Under the pieces are notes generated by a model. That model did no database searches. It worked only from the letters and a program-made list of their open reading frames with translations, and was not told the DNA's origin. This document shows, piece by piece, positions 25,774 to 34,894 of a stretch of 64,000 nucleotides of DNA. Origin of the DNA: Dehalococcoidia bacterium. Its GTDB lineage: Bacteria > Chloroflexota > Dehalococcoidia > Lucifugimonadales > Lucifugimonadaceae. Every line of letters starts with the position of its first letter. Position 1 is the first letter of the stretch. The stretch is taken from contig JANQQP010000012.1 in assembly GCA_028285005.1 (NCBI GenBank), forward strand, positions 51,767-115,766. The letters run 5' to 3'. A program made the translations under genes and the position numbers.

Positions 25774-26826
25774 CTAGTCAGCAACCATCATCCATGTCAG
25801 CGGAGTGCCACGTTTGAGATCTTTCGACGCTCGGTGGCCGATCACGTCGTCATAGAACTTCGGAGGCATACCGTTGCCTGGGCGGATCACCCGGACGTTG
25901 GTTGATGTCAACTCCTCACCGGCCGCAACGTCCTCCACGACGAAGATCGATCTCTGGAACACAACGTTGCCAACTTCCGACTCAGACGGTCCGTACTTAA
26001 CGGAACCCAGAGACGCCTCGACCACTTTGATTCCGTCGGTCAGCGCCTTCAACTCGTTTGGCTCCAACGAGAACTCCGCATCCGGCCCACCCTCAGCGCG
26101 CGAGAGCGTGATGTGCTTCTCAATCAAGCATGCGCCCAGGCTTACAGACGCCAGTGCAGCCGCAATCCCCAGCGAGTGGTCGGAAAATCCAACCGGGCAT
26201 CCCCATGTATCGGCCATGTGCGGAATGTTGCGAAGGTTCAGCGCCTCCGGAGGCGATGGGTACGCAGACGCACAGTTCAGCAACAGTATCTGTTCTGCTC
26301 CCTCAGCCCGTACAGTGTCAACCGCATCCTGGATCTGTCCAATAGTCGCCATGCCCGTCGACATCAACATCGGTTTGCCAGTCCGGGCGATCTTCCGTAG
26401 AAGCGGAATGTCCATCACCTCGAAGCTGGCCACTTTGTAGACCGGCACCTCAAGCTCTTCCAGGAAGTCGACCGCCGTGGCATCGAATGGAGTCGAAAAG
26501 CAATCGATACCAATCTCCCTGGCTGCACTGATGATGTCTGCCTGCCATTCCCATGGCGTATAAGCGGTTTTGTACAGCTCATACAGAGTCGTGCCACCCC
26601 AGGTATTCGTGCTCGGCAAGATGAAGGGAGGCTCGTCCGAATCGATAGTCAAGGTGTCCGGCGTGTAGGTCTGGAGCTTGATCGCATCGGCCCCATTCTC
26701 CTTCGCCATCTTCATGATCTCGATCGCACGGCCGAAGTCTTGATTGTGGTTCCCGGACATCTCGGCGATGAAATAGGTCGGATATCCGGGGCCGACGCGG
26801 CGTCCGTTGATTTCGATGTAATCCAT
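25774..26826 (-). CDS. pseI: Pseudaminic acid synthase PseI
   Basis: 350-residue NeuB-family synthase that condenses phosphoenolpyruvate with the 6-deoxy-AltdiNAc released by PseG to form pseudaminic acid. The N-terminal TIM barrel shows AEMSGNHNQDF, KLQTYTPDTLTID, CFSTPFD and FSDHSLG. The C-terminal antifreeze-like SAF domain includes RPGNGMPPKFY. The TPDTLTID and NGMPP segments are closer to PseI than to NeuB or LegI. It is coupled to the upstream formyltransferase gene (1-base overlap). It is the only nonulosonate synthase in the window. Confidence 0.92.
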   Translation of the reverse strand: MDYIEINGRRVGPGYPTYFIAEMSGNHNQDFGRAIEIMKMAKENGADAIKLQTYTPDTLTIDSDEPPFILPSTNTWGGTTLYELYKTAYTPWEWQADIISAAREIGIDCFSTPFDATAVDFLEELEVPVYKVASFEVMDIPLLRKIARTGKPMLMSTGMATIGQIQDAVDTVRAEGAEQILLLNCASAYPSPPEALNLRNIPHMADTWGCPVGFSDHSLGIAAALASVSLGACLIEKHITLSRAEGGPDAEFSLEPNELKALTDGIKVVEASLGSVKYGPSESEVGNVVFQRSIFVVEDVAAGEELTSTNVRVIRPGNGMPPKFYDDVIGHRASKDLKRGTPLTWMMVAD

Positions 26827-27626
26827 CAGGACTCCTCGTCGCCAGCGCCGTGCACCTGCTGTGCGCTGAGCTCGTCTTCTCTTAGAAGTTCGAGTCGCAT
26901 GTAAACTCGCTCGCCGTTCTCCTCAAAGTACGCGCCTGCGTATGGCGGAAATGTTCGAGCTCGAATGACGTTGATCAGATCCCGTGCACGATACTGACGG
27001 TCGAGATCGATAAGGTCTATTTGCTGTACGTCCTTCACTTTATGCGAGCTGCCCTGTGAAGCATCCTGCGGTTTTCTCGGCGCGGTTCCGTCTTCTATGA
27101 GCGGCCAGGTCTCTTGCAGCAGCCTCAGGCATTCGTCTTCCAGCCTCGCATGCAGCGTTTCTCCCGTGTCGAATGGACTGACCTCGACCTGTCTTTGGGC
27201 AACAATGTCCCCTGAGTCGATACCGGTGTCAATGTAGTGGACGCTCACGCCTGCCGGTGCAGCATCCACGATGCTCCAGACATTGGTGTAAGAGCCGCGG
27301 TTGTATGGAAGGTACGCCGGATGGACATTTACTATCCCGTTAGCAAATAGGCTAATGACCGGTTCTCTCAGGATGTATCCGAAATAGACAGATAGCCCGA
27401 TATCTCCACCCAGCGACCGCAGCCGTTCGACGCCAGCTTCCGTCTTCAGTTCCGGTGCCTCGACTACGTGATCTCTCGACAGCCCGGCCGCACTCAAAAC
27501 CTCCTCCTTCAGACGAGCGTTGGAATCAGGATGAACGACTGCTCCGCTGATCTCTGCGTCCCCCTGGCGAAGCCACTTTACTGCCTCCAAACCAGCCCGG
27601 CCGTTGACAAACAGAACTATTCGCAT
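26826..27626 (-). CDS. Sugar N-formyltransferase-like protein
   Basis: 266-residue protein of the formyltransferase family (Fmt, ArnA and sugar N-formyltransferase fold), which uses N10-formyltetrahydrofolate. The catalytic trio is present: Asn100 and His102 in VNVHPAYLP, and Asp in DTGIDSGD near residue 137. It is shorter than methionyl-tRNA formyltransferase. It lies between pseG (10-base overlap) and pseI, so the substrate is probably the Pse precursor or Pse itself. N-formyl pseudaminic acids are known in Pseudomonas glycans. Formylation at the 7-position amine is inferred, not shown. Confidence 0.8.
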   Translation of the reverse strand: MRIVLFVNGRAGLEAVKWLRQGDAEISGAVVHPDSNARLKEEVLSAAGLSRDHVVEAPELKTEAGVERLRSLGGDIGLSVYFGYILREPVISLFANGIVNVHPAYLPYNRGSYTNVWSIVDAAPAGVSVHYIDTGIDSGDIVAQRQVEVSPFDTGETLHARLEDECLRLLQETWPLIEDGTAPRKPQDASQGSSHKVKDVQQIDLIDLDRQYRARDLINVIRARTFPPYAGAYFEENGERVYMRLELLREDELSAQQVHGAGDEES

Positions 27627-28672
27627 CTTCCATCCTGCCAGGAGGTTCGGTGAGCGAGCATCGCGTTAACCACACGGCTCGCGCCTTTGCCGTCAACAAG
27701 CATCTGACCAGACACCGAGATTGACTCGCGCCGACTCCGATCGGTGGCAAAAACTTCCACCTTCGACCTAACCTTTTCCACGTCGTCCGGTGCAATCCAG
27801 CCAATGCTCACGGCCGCGCCCTGATCCGACACCGCCCTGGCTATCGGCTCCTGATTGTCTGCCGTTGTCACTAAGACTGATGGCACTCCTAGCGCGGCTA
27901 GCTCCCAGCTCGTCGAACCGGCCGCTGCTATTGCCAGATCTGAGTTCACCATCAATTCTGCCATGTTGCTCACATTGCGAACGCATTCGAATCGTGAGTC
28001 GGCCGCGCAGCTTCTTTTTATGGCGTCGGCGTGAACGTTTGAAACTCCGAGGACGACCGTCACCGACTCCAGCTCGCTAACGCCCTTGAGAGCATCTACA
28101 ACGACTGAGGTTGCGTTGTCCGCATCTGCGCCTCCGAATGTCACCAGCACCTTCGTTGCAATCTCGGGCATACGCTTCCGGGCAATCACGTCTGTGAACT
28201 GCTGTCCAAGGCACGCGTATCGAACGCCGAGTAACGCCTGCGCTCCTTCCGTAATCAACTCGTAGTTTCTACTCTCCGCTCCAAGGTTCTGGTCCAGGAG
28301 GATGTCGGGAGCAAACGGCTTGGTTACAACTCCGTCCGCGAACTGCAAGGTCCTCAACCCCGCCGACCTTAGATCGCTCACGTAATCGGTATCGAAGACG
28401 TATCCATCAATGATCACCCAATCAGCCCGGCTGCGTCTTGCAAGCTCAGTGGTCTGCTCGAGATCATGGCCTAGTGTGCGATCGCTCCTCGCGGCAACGA
28501 GTTCCGCGCCTGCGTCGGCGACTCGCCCGTTCAAACCATCTGGCACATCACCATGCATCACTGCTCTGCCGCCGCGGTCGACCCATTCCGCAGCCAGCGC
28601 CAGCGACCGAATCACGTGCCCTGAACCGATCTCCGGCCTGGCGTCCGCTCGGAAGATCGCTGTGCTGATCAT
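27617..28672 (-). CDS. pseG: UDP-sugar hydrolase PseG
   Basis: 351-residue GT-B-fold hydrolase that removes UDP from UDP-2,4-diacetamido-2,4,6-trideoxy-beta-L-altropyranose. The hallmark GSGHVIRSL near the N-terminus contains the catalytic His (His19). LVTFGGADADN and AAAGSTSWELAALGVP mark the C-terminal UDP-binding half. It overlaps pseC by 4 bases and the formyltransferase by 10. The full-length match and neighbours make the assignment firm. Confidence 0.9.
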   Translation of the reverse strand: MISTAIFRADARPEIGSGHVIRSLALAAEWVDRGGRAVMHGDVPDGLNGRVADAGAELVAARSDRTLGHDLEQTTELARRSRADWVIIDGYVFDTDYVSDLRSAGLRTLQFADGVVTKPFAPDILLDQNLGAESRNYELITEGAQALLGVRYACLGQQFTDVIARKRMPEIATKVLVTFGGADADNATSVVVDALKGVSELESVTVVLGVSNVHADAIKRSCAADSRFECVRNVSNMAELMVNSDLAIAAAGSTSWELAALGVPSVLVTTADNQEPIARAVSDQGAAVSIGWIAPDDVEKVRSKVEVFATDRSRRESISVSGQMLVDGKGASRVVNAMLAHRTSWQDGRCE

Positions 28673-29862
28673 CTCCGGTACGCTTCACTCACCTTGCGGA
28701 CCGCTTCAACAACGTCCTCAGCATCGGCCTCAGTCATCCCCGCCCAGAGCGGCAATGTCAGTATCCGCTCATAAGCCGATTCCGCCTGCGGCCAGGACCC
28801 GCGTTCGTATCCCAGTTCGCGATAGAAGGAATGCCAGGGCACCGGTCGATAGTGGACGTTTACACCGATGTTCTCTGCTCTGAGCGCGTCAAAGAACCCA
28901 GCGCGTCCTTTCGTGAACTGCGCCGGGTCCACCTTGATCACGTAGATGTGGTGAGCTGACTCGTTGCCGTCGAGCGTCACAAGAGGATCAATACCCTCAA
29001 TGTCAGCGAAGGCCTTGTCGTACAGTCGGGCAAGCTCTCTACGGCGGCCCACATTGCTCTTGAGCCTCTTGAGCTGAGATCTCCCAAGCGCGCAGTGAAT
29101 GTCTGACAGCCTGTAGTTGAACCCCAGCTGCACCATGTCGTATTCCCATGTGCCTGCTACCGCTCTCTGAGCATGGTCGGTCGTGATTCCATGGTTTCGA
29201 AAAGACCTTGCCAGTTCCGCCACCTCCGCATCGTCAGTTAGGATTGCGCCGCCTTCGCCTGCTGCCACGTGTTTTACCGGATGGAAGCTAAATGTAGCCG
29301 CATCGGGTAGCGTCGTCGCGAGGAGGCCATGCCTCGTAGCTCCGATCGAGTGAGCTGCATCTGCAAGCAACACCACGCCTTTCGATTCACAGGTAGCCCT
29401 CAGATGTTCGTATTGAGCTGACTGGCCGGCGAAGTCGACCGCCACAACGGCCTTCGTCTTTGAGTTGACCTTTCGCTCCACGTCGGCAACATCGATCAGC
29501 AGCGTGTCGGAGTCGACATCCGCGAACACTACTCGGGCCCCCAGGTAGAGGGCCGCGTTAGCTGTTGCAGCGAAAGTGATAGCTGGGACTATGACTTCGT
29601 CGCCCGGGCCTACTCCGCAGGATGCGTACATAGTATGCAAAGCAGCCGTACCGCTGCTCACGGCAACTGCGAATTTGACCTTGGCAGCCTCGGCCAGGCC
29701 GTCCTCGAATAGCGCAACCTGTGGCCCAGTCGTCAGGTAATCCGAACGCAACGCCTCGGCAACCGCCGCGATGTCGTCATCGTCGACAGATTGCCTTCCG
29801 TACGGCAGGAATGCCGAACGCAATGAGGGTCCACCGTCTATAGCCAGTGCCTGCAATTTCAC
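28669..29862 (-). CDS. pseC: UDP-4-amino-sugar transaminase PseC
   Basis: 397-residue DegT-family PLP aminotransferase that converts the 4-keto product of PseB to the 4-amino sugar. The N-terminal LPYGRQSVDDDDI and SDYLTTGP segments are characteristic of PseC/FlmB, and the cofactor Lys is in FHPVKHVAAGEGG. It is coupled to pseB and pseG by 4-base overlaps at both ends. Sequence and operon position agree. Confidence 0.9.
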   Translation of the reverse strand: MKLQALAIDGGPSLRSAFLPYGRQSVDDDDIAAVAEALRSDYLTTGPQVALFEDGLAEAAKVKFAVAVSSGTAALHTMYASCGVGPGDEVIVPAITFAATANAALYLGARVVFADVDSDTLLIDVADVERKVNSKTKAVVAVDFAGQSAQYEHLRATCESKGVVLLADAAHSIGATRHGLLATTLPDAATFSFHPVKHVAAGEGGAILTDDAEVAELARSFRNHGITTDHAQRAVAGTWEYDMVQLGFNYRLSDIHCALGRSQLKRLKSNVGRRRELARLYDKAFADIEGIDPLVTLDGNESAHHIYVIKVDPAQFTKGRAGFFDALRAENIGVNVHYRPVPWHSFYRELGYERGSWPQAESAYERILTLPLWAGMTEADAEDVVEAVRKVSEAYRR

Positions 29863-30890
29863 AGACCGCCTGAAAGCTCAATCAGTTCCTCGGAACTCAA
29901 AGTGACCGCACCGTTCTCCGAGGTGAACGTGAAACGATCCGGGACGCTCTTGCCGCCATCCGGAACAATGTCCGCGCTCCAGCTGCGGTATGAAGGCTCG
30001 ATGACGTAGTGGTCATCAAACTCAGTGGCCAGGCGGGACTCATCCTCACCAATCAAGACCTCATGTAGTTTCTCGCCCGGCCTGATACCCACCACTTCAC
30101 GCTCGGTACCGGGAGCCATCGCGTCCGCCAGATCGGTCAAAGTCATACGAGGGATCTTTGGTACGTAGAGTTCGCCGCCTCGCATCCGCTCGATGCAACG
30201 GATAACGAACTCAACTCCCTGTTCCAGCGTGATCCAAAACCGGGTCATGCGTTCATCCGTGAGCGTGATCTTGCCGTGTTCGCGCTGTGCCTTGAAGATT
30301 GGGATCACGCTGCCTCGGCTGCCGATCACGTTGCCGTACCTGCAACAAGCAAGTGCGCATCCGCGAGGAATCCCGAAAGCGTTGGCCTGAATTGTCAGCT
30401 TTTCCGCAACCAGTTTCGTAGCGCCATAAAGATTGACCGGGTTCACGGCCTTGTCTGTCGACAACGCCAGGACCTTCTTGACGCCGGAATCGATCGCCGC
30501 TTCGATCACGTTCTTGGTGCCCATAATGTTGGTCTGCACCGCCTCGAACGGATCTGCCTCCGCGGCGGGCACCTGCTTCAACGCAGCAGCGTGTACCACG
30601 ATGTCGACACCCGAAAAGGCGCGCTCCAGTCGTTCTCGGTCTCGCACATCGCCGAGGAAGTAGCGCATCACGGAATCACGGCCTGGTGGAAACTGCTCCT
30701 TCATTTCGCTCTGCTTGAGTTCGTCTCGGCTGAGCACCGCAAGCCTTCTCGGCTTGTATCGCTCGAGCATCACACCCACGAAGTGCTTGCCGAACGAGCC
30801 CGTGCCGCCAGTGACGAGTACCGACTGTTCAGTCCAATCAAACATCTGTCTGTTCCGCCTAATTCCCGATTGAGTTTCGTCTACTGACAC
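29859..30890 (-). CDS. pseB: UDP-GlcNAc 4,6-dehydratase (inverting) PseB
   Basis: 343-residue extended SDR that converts UDP-GlcNAc to the 4-keto-6-deoxy-L-arabino product, the first Pse step. The cofactor motif TGGTGSFG is near residue 27, and STDKAVNPVNLYGATK supplies the Asp-Lys and Tyr-Lys residues typical of PseB/FlaA1. A GTG at 30890 gives the reported length; an ATG at 30845 (MFDW, weak GGCGGA upstream) matches relatives better. It follows a GT4 gene by 34 bases and begins the pseB-C-G-formyltransferase-I series. Confidence 0.92.
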   Translation of the reverse strand: MSVDETQSGIRRNRQMFDWTEQSVLVTGGTGSFGKHFVGVMLERYKPRRLAVLSRDELKQSEMKEQFPPGRDSVMRYFLGDVRDRERLERAFSGVDIVVHAAALKQVPAAEADPFEAVQTNIMGTKNVIEAAIDSGVKKVLALSTDKAVNPVNLYGATKLVAEKLTIQANAFGIPRGCALACCRYGNVIGSRGSVIPIFKAQREHGKITLTDERMTRFWITLEQGVEFVIRCIERMRGGELYVPKIPRMTLTDLADAMAPGTEREVVGIRPGEKLHEVLIGEDESRLATEFDDHYVIEPSYRSWSADIVPDGGKSVPDRFTFTSENGAVTLSSEELIELSGGL

Positions 30891-30924
30891 TATCTGGCGT
30901 TGATCGGCCCGGACGGTTGCTGCT

Positions 30925-32067
30925 TCAAGCCCTCAGCGCTCTGAAGAGTTCCCGGTACTCACGGGCACACCTGGCAGCGTCGAATCTGTGAATATTCTCG
31001 ATCGCTGTCGTCGTCATCCCGTCGCGTAGTTCCTCGTCCGTCAGAGCAGTCACCATGCCTGCTGCCAGCGCGTCATGATCGTCTGCGTCGACCAGCATGC
31101 CCGCTGCGCCGTTCATCAGTATCTCTTGAACTCCACCCGCAATTCGCGGAGCTACCACAGGCGTGCTAAGACTCTGCGCTTCGATAGGCACTCGGGCCAA
31201 CCCTTCCCAACGTGACGACACCACCACGGCGTCTGCCCGCTTCATGTACGGGTACGGGTTGTCGACATGACCCGGCATGCTCACCTGATTCTCAATACCG
31301 AGCGTTCTCGTCAATTCTTCCAGTTCCCGGTGCAGTTCACCCTCACCAAGTATCAGCAGATTAGCGTCAACTTGCTCAAGCGCTACCTTCATCGCTTGCA
31401 GCAGAATGTCGAACCCTTTCTGCCGCGTCAGACGACCGACCGCCACCACCAGGAACTGCGACTTCGGCATCTGATCAAGCAGCGGCGCAGGTTGTTTCGA
31501 GAGCTCCTCAGCCTCAGGGTTTAGGTGAGGGTTGTAGATCGTCCGTATCCGCTCGATAGAAATGCCAGCTTGCTTTGCGATCTCCTGCTGAAGCTCATCG
31601 GATTCCGTCACAACGGCGTCGCTCGATCTCCACAACATCCGCCAGATCAACTGGCGCACGCCTCCCGCCTGCGGAAAGCCCTGCACGCTCAGCACCAGCG
31701 ATGTGCCCGAGAATGACATGCGCTTGGCCAGCACTGCAACGGTTGGCATCATCGCGGCAACCAGCACATCCGGCTTTCGCCTGAAGAGATACCAGGCGAG
31801 CGGCAGCACTGTTGCTGCTCCGACCAACAGCGACACGATGCGGTAAGTGAGCCAGCCGCGCGACGGCAGCCTCGACGCCATCGGTTGAATAGCCAGCCGA
31901 TGTGATTTCACCTGCTCGTCAGATCGGTCAGTGGACGGTTGCCACTCACGCGCCACTCTGACCAGTTCAACGCCTTCATCCTGCGACTCCAGCTCTCGAG
32001 CCATAGACGCCATCGCATCCTCTACGCCTACCTTGCCAAACAGCGGAGCGAATATGGCGATCTTCAT
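30925..32067 (-). CDS. GT4 glycosyltransferase
   Basis: 380-residue GT-B glycosyltransferase of family 4. The C-terminal nucleotide-sugar domain shows VGRLTRQKGFDILL, GEGELHREL and the RWEGLARVPIEAQ region with the E-x7-E acidic pair. The N-terminal acceptor domain contains a hydrophobic stretch (about residues 78-95) that may touch the membrane. It is the first gene of the minus-strand pse series, 34 bases before pseB, and may add a sugar to a lipid-linked glycan. Donor and acceptor are unknown. Confidence 0.8.
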   Translation of the reverse strand: MKIAIFAPLFGKVGVEDAMASMARELESQDEGVELVRVAREWQPSTDRSDEQVKSHRLAIQPMASRLPSRGWLTYRIVSLLVGAATVLPLAWYLFRRKPDVLVAAMMPTVAVLAKRMSFSGTSLVLSVQGFPQAGGVRQLIWRMLWRSSDAVVTESDELQQEIAKQAGISIERIRTIYNPHLNPEAEELSKQPAPLLDQMPKSQFLVVAVGRLTRQKGFDILLQAMKVALEQVDANLLILGEGELHRELEELTRTLGIENQVSMPGHVDNPYPYMKRADAVVVSSRWEGLARVPIEAQSLSTPVVAPRIAGGVQEILMNGAAGMLVDADDHDALAAGMVTALTDEELRDGMTTTAIENIHRFDAARCAREYRELFRALRA

Positions 32068-32236
32068 GTTGCCAGCCGAAAGGTGAATTAGGACTTGTCG
32101 AGCAGGTGTCGGGCCGGGAGGCGAGAGTCGCCAGCGGTAACCACTTCAGTGGATCATACCGGCCAGTGATGGCGCGAGCGCTCTACACCGCGTAGCGCGT
32201 TTATGACCTTGATTCCGCACATCGGACGACGGCGAC

Positions 32237-33673
32237 TTAGTCCGTGACGGGAAGTCCCACTGAAAACACGGATCCCACTCCGAGATCGCTCTTCACCGAT
32301 ATGTGCCCGCCCTGCAGCTTCACCAGCTGGTTAGTTATGTAGAGGCCCAGGCCGGTACCTTCAACTCCGCTACTTGCCACACGCGGCGAACGATGGAACG
32401 GCAGGAACAGCTTCTTCAGATCATCGGGGTCTATGCCGCTGCCCGTGTCCTCGACAGTGACGTAAGCGGTCGTGTCTGTGGCGTGGGTCCGAATCTCGAC
32501 TTTGGCGCCATCGTCCGAATACTTGAGGGCGTTCGAAACGAGGTTCGTAATCACCTGGTTCATGCGCGTCCGGTCAGCACGGATATTCAACGGCGAGTTG
32601 CTCGCTGTGTAGACGATCTGCTGCTGCCTGCTCGCCGCGAACGGCAACATGGTCTCTACCACTTCGCCGATCGTCTCGCTCAGGTCGATGGTCTCCATCA
32701 CGAGTCCCATCGTGCCCGTCTCCAACCGGCCCGCATCCAGCAGCTCACTGATCAACACCTGCATCTGAGCGTTGTTGCGCCGGATCACCTCTACAAACTG
32801 CGCCTGCTTCTCATCCAGATTGCCGTCCGGGTCCTTCGCGAGCATGTTCGTGAAAGATGCGATGGCCGTCAGCGGCGACTTCAGCTCGTGGGTAACACTC
32901 GAGAAGAAGCGGGTCTTTGCCTTGCTTGCCTCAGTCAACTCGATGTGCGATTCCTGAAGCTGGCTGGCCATCTCGTTGAAGGTCTGGCCCAGCTCTCTGA
33001 ACTCCTTCGGTCCCTGTGGCTTCACCCTGGCGTCGAGGCGGCCTGACGCGAGAGTCTGTGCCGTGGAGTTGAGGTTGCGCACCGGAGCTGTGATGACCCG
33101 TGCCACAATCAACGCCGCGGCGAACGAAACGAGCGCCAGCCCTGTGCCGGTGAGGATTGTCCGAGTCGTCAGTTCAGAAATGATTCGACTGAGTGATGCG
33201 TTGCCATAGGTCAGGTGAACTGCGCCGAGCAACTGCGAGCCGGCTAGCACCGGCTCCACGACGTGAAGGGAGTTCCCCTCCCGAACAATTGTCCTGCTTC
33301 TGTCGCGCAGAGACACAATGACGAACTCTTCGTCCACTGAACCCACCGCAGGTCCGGTGTCCGTCGGCTCCACGAGCAATCTTCCGTCTGCCGCCACCAC
33401 TTGCAGCATTTTCAGGCCGCCCTGCTGACGGGCGACGTCCGCCATATCTCTGATCCTGTCGACATCTCCTCTGTAGAGCGGATCGGCGATGATCTCCGCT
33501 ACTGAAGCGGCCAGTACAACGCCGCGAGCCTCCATCGCCCGGAATGTCTCCTGACGTGCCTCCCGTACGTCGAGCCAGGTGACAACCGTGAGCACAGCCG
33601 CGACGCAGGCGATCAGCACCGCCGCCAACGCCGTGGCGCTGTTTACTCTTCCAATCAAAAGATCTCGTCTCAA
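32237..33673 (-). CDS. Membrane sensor histidine kinase (HAMP-HisKA-HATPase)
   Basis: 478-residue histidine kinase. A first membrane segment at about 14-34, an extracytoplasmic sensor region of about 130 residues, a second membrane segment near 175-195, and HAMP (about 195-247) precede HisKA, with phospho-acceptor His262 in SVTHELKSPL. The ATPase domain has NLVSNALKY, DTGSGID and GTGLGL boxes, all complete. The gene starts 13 bases after the PhnD-like lipoprotein gene, so the lipoprotein probably presents a ligand to this kinase. No response regulator is adjacent and the output is unknown. Confidence 0.88.
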   Translation of the reverse strand: MRRDLLIGRVNSATALAAVLIACVAAVLTVVTWLDVREARQETFRAMEARGVVLAASVAEIIADPLYRGDVDRIRDMADVARQQGGLKMLQVVAADGRLLVEPTDTGPAVGSVDEEFVIVSLRDRSRTIVREGNSLHVVEPVLAGSQLLGAVHLTYGNASLSRIISELTTRTILTGTGLALVSFAAALIVARVITAPVRNLNSTAQTLASGRLDARVKPQGPKEFRELGQTFNEMASQLQESHIELTEASKAKTRFFSSVTHELKSPLTAIASFTNMLAKDPDGNLDEKQAQFVEVIRRNNAQMQVLISELLDAGRLETGTMGLVMETIDLSETIGEVVETMLPFAASRQQQIVYTASNSPLNIRADRTRMNQVITNLVSNALKYSDDGAKVEIRTHATDTTAYVTVEDTGSGIDPDDLKKLFLPFHRSPRVASSGVEGTGLGLYITNQLVKLQGGHISVKSDLGVGSVFSVGLPVTD

Positions 33674-33686
33674 ACTTCTACTGCTT

Positions 33687-34628
33687 TCAGGAGTCAGCTT
33701 CCGGTAACTCGATCAAGCGGGCGCCGAAGTCGCCGAGCCGCCTGCGGTCTTCCTGTGTCATCTCGTCAAAGCGTTCCGTCTTCATTCGGTCAAGCAAGAA
33801 GCGTCCATGCTCGCTGCTTTCCAGGCCCGACAGCAGGCTGGTTACCTCATCGACAACCGCCGGGTCCATGCCTCGTCGCACTGAAACCACCTGGCGCGGC
33901 AACATTGCCGATTCGTGTATGACCTGCAGTTGCTTTCGAAGCTCCGATGGCAGGTCCGCCAGGTCCTGGTCTGAGAAGAACCCTGCAGGCACCGTCCCGT
34001 TTATGACAGCCTCCAGAACGTTCTCCTCATCTCGGGAAAACCAGATACCGACCGAATCGCCTGGCACACGCGTCTCGGGGACGGGCACAACCTCAAGCGC
34101 GTGACCTGCGGCGACGATGTCGATTGCCTGGCTCGCGTAGCCGGTTGTCGAGTAAGGCTCTTCTGCGGCGACGACCTTCCCCCGCAGGTCGCCGATGTCG
34201 CGGATCGCGACGTCCTTCGATGCGACGACCAGTCCGCCGTACACTGAGTCGCCATCCTTCCACCGACGCAGCACTAGTTCGGTTCCGGCGGAATTCTGGG
34301 TCGTTAGCGCAGGGAAGGGACTGTCGAAATAGAGATCGATTTCGCCATCTTCGATCATGTCGATCATGTCTTCGAGGCTGGAGGCGATCACCACCTGTCC
34401 ATCGGTGTAACCGAACTCCGACAGGTTGGCCGCAAGGTAGTCTGCCAGGGGCTGAAATCGGTCGATCTTCTTGGTGGGCTCGTCAGAGATGTCACCGATC
34501 GTGATCGTCTTGCCGCTCGGTGATTCTTGCAGCATTTGTGTGGGCTCCAGCGCGGCGGTGGAGCACGAAACAGCAAGCAGCAAAGCTGCCAGGAGCGGGA
34601 GCCACACCAATCTCTTGCCAGGACGCAA
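33687..34628 (-). CDS. PhnD-family substrate-binding lipoprotein
   Basis: 313-residue periplasmic-binding-protein fold of the phosphate/phosphite/phosphonate (PhnD) family. A signal peptide ends in the lipobox LLAVSC, placing the lipid-modified Cys at about residue 22, so it is surface-anchored. Typical elements are FQPLADYLAANL, EDGEIDLYFDSPFPA, and LRGKVVAAEEPYSTTGY. There is no permease or ATPase gene beside it. Instead a histidine kinase follows after 13 bases, suggesting a sensing rather than a transport role. The ligand is unknown; phosphonates are only one option for this broad family. Confidence 0.8.
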   Translation of the reverse strand: MRPGKRLVWLPLLAALLLAVSCSTAALEPTQMLQESPSGKTITIGDISDEPTKKIDRFQPLADYLAANLSEFGYTDGQVVIASSLEDMIDMIEDGEIDLYFDSPFPALTTQNSAGTELVLRRWKDGDSVYGGLVVASKDVAIRDIGDLRGKVVAAEEPYSTTGYASQAIDIVAAGHALEVVPVPETRVPGDSVGIWFSRDEENVLEAVINGTVPAGFFSDQDLADLPSELRKQLQVIHESAMLPRQVVSVRRGMDPAVVDEVTSLLSGLESSEHGRFLLDRMKTERFDEMTQEDRRRLGDFGARLIELPEADS

Positions 34629-34894
34629 TTAGCGCTCCGTTCCGTGATGGCTGCGAGCGAAGGCCATCGGTTCAAGTCGAGCACGTTAGCACGGTAGCTC
34701 AGCCCTGTTCTCGCGGGTCGTAGTTCATCGTCAATTTGCTGTGAACAGCCAGCGGTACGCGGTCATATCGTTCGAGTCCGCGATTTGAATCGAAACAGGA
34801 CGCCTGCAGAGTCAGGTGCCGCACGCTCTACCTATTAGGTGTATCTTCTGCGGCGAGGCGGAATAGCCAGACGAGCACGCAGGGGGCACGGCAC

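Noticed and set aside
34629..34894. Two GTTCRA-type stretches resembling tRNA T-loops
   Set aside because: The flanking bases do not form a five-pair T stem, and no acceptor or anticodon stem could be paired.
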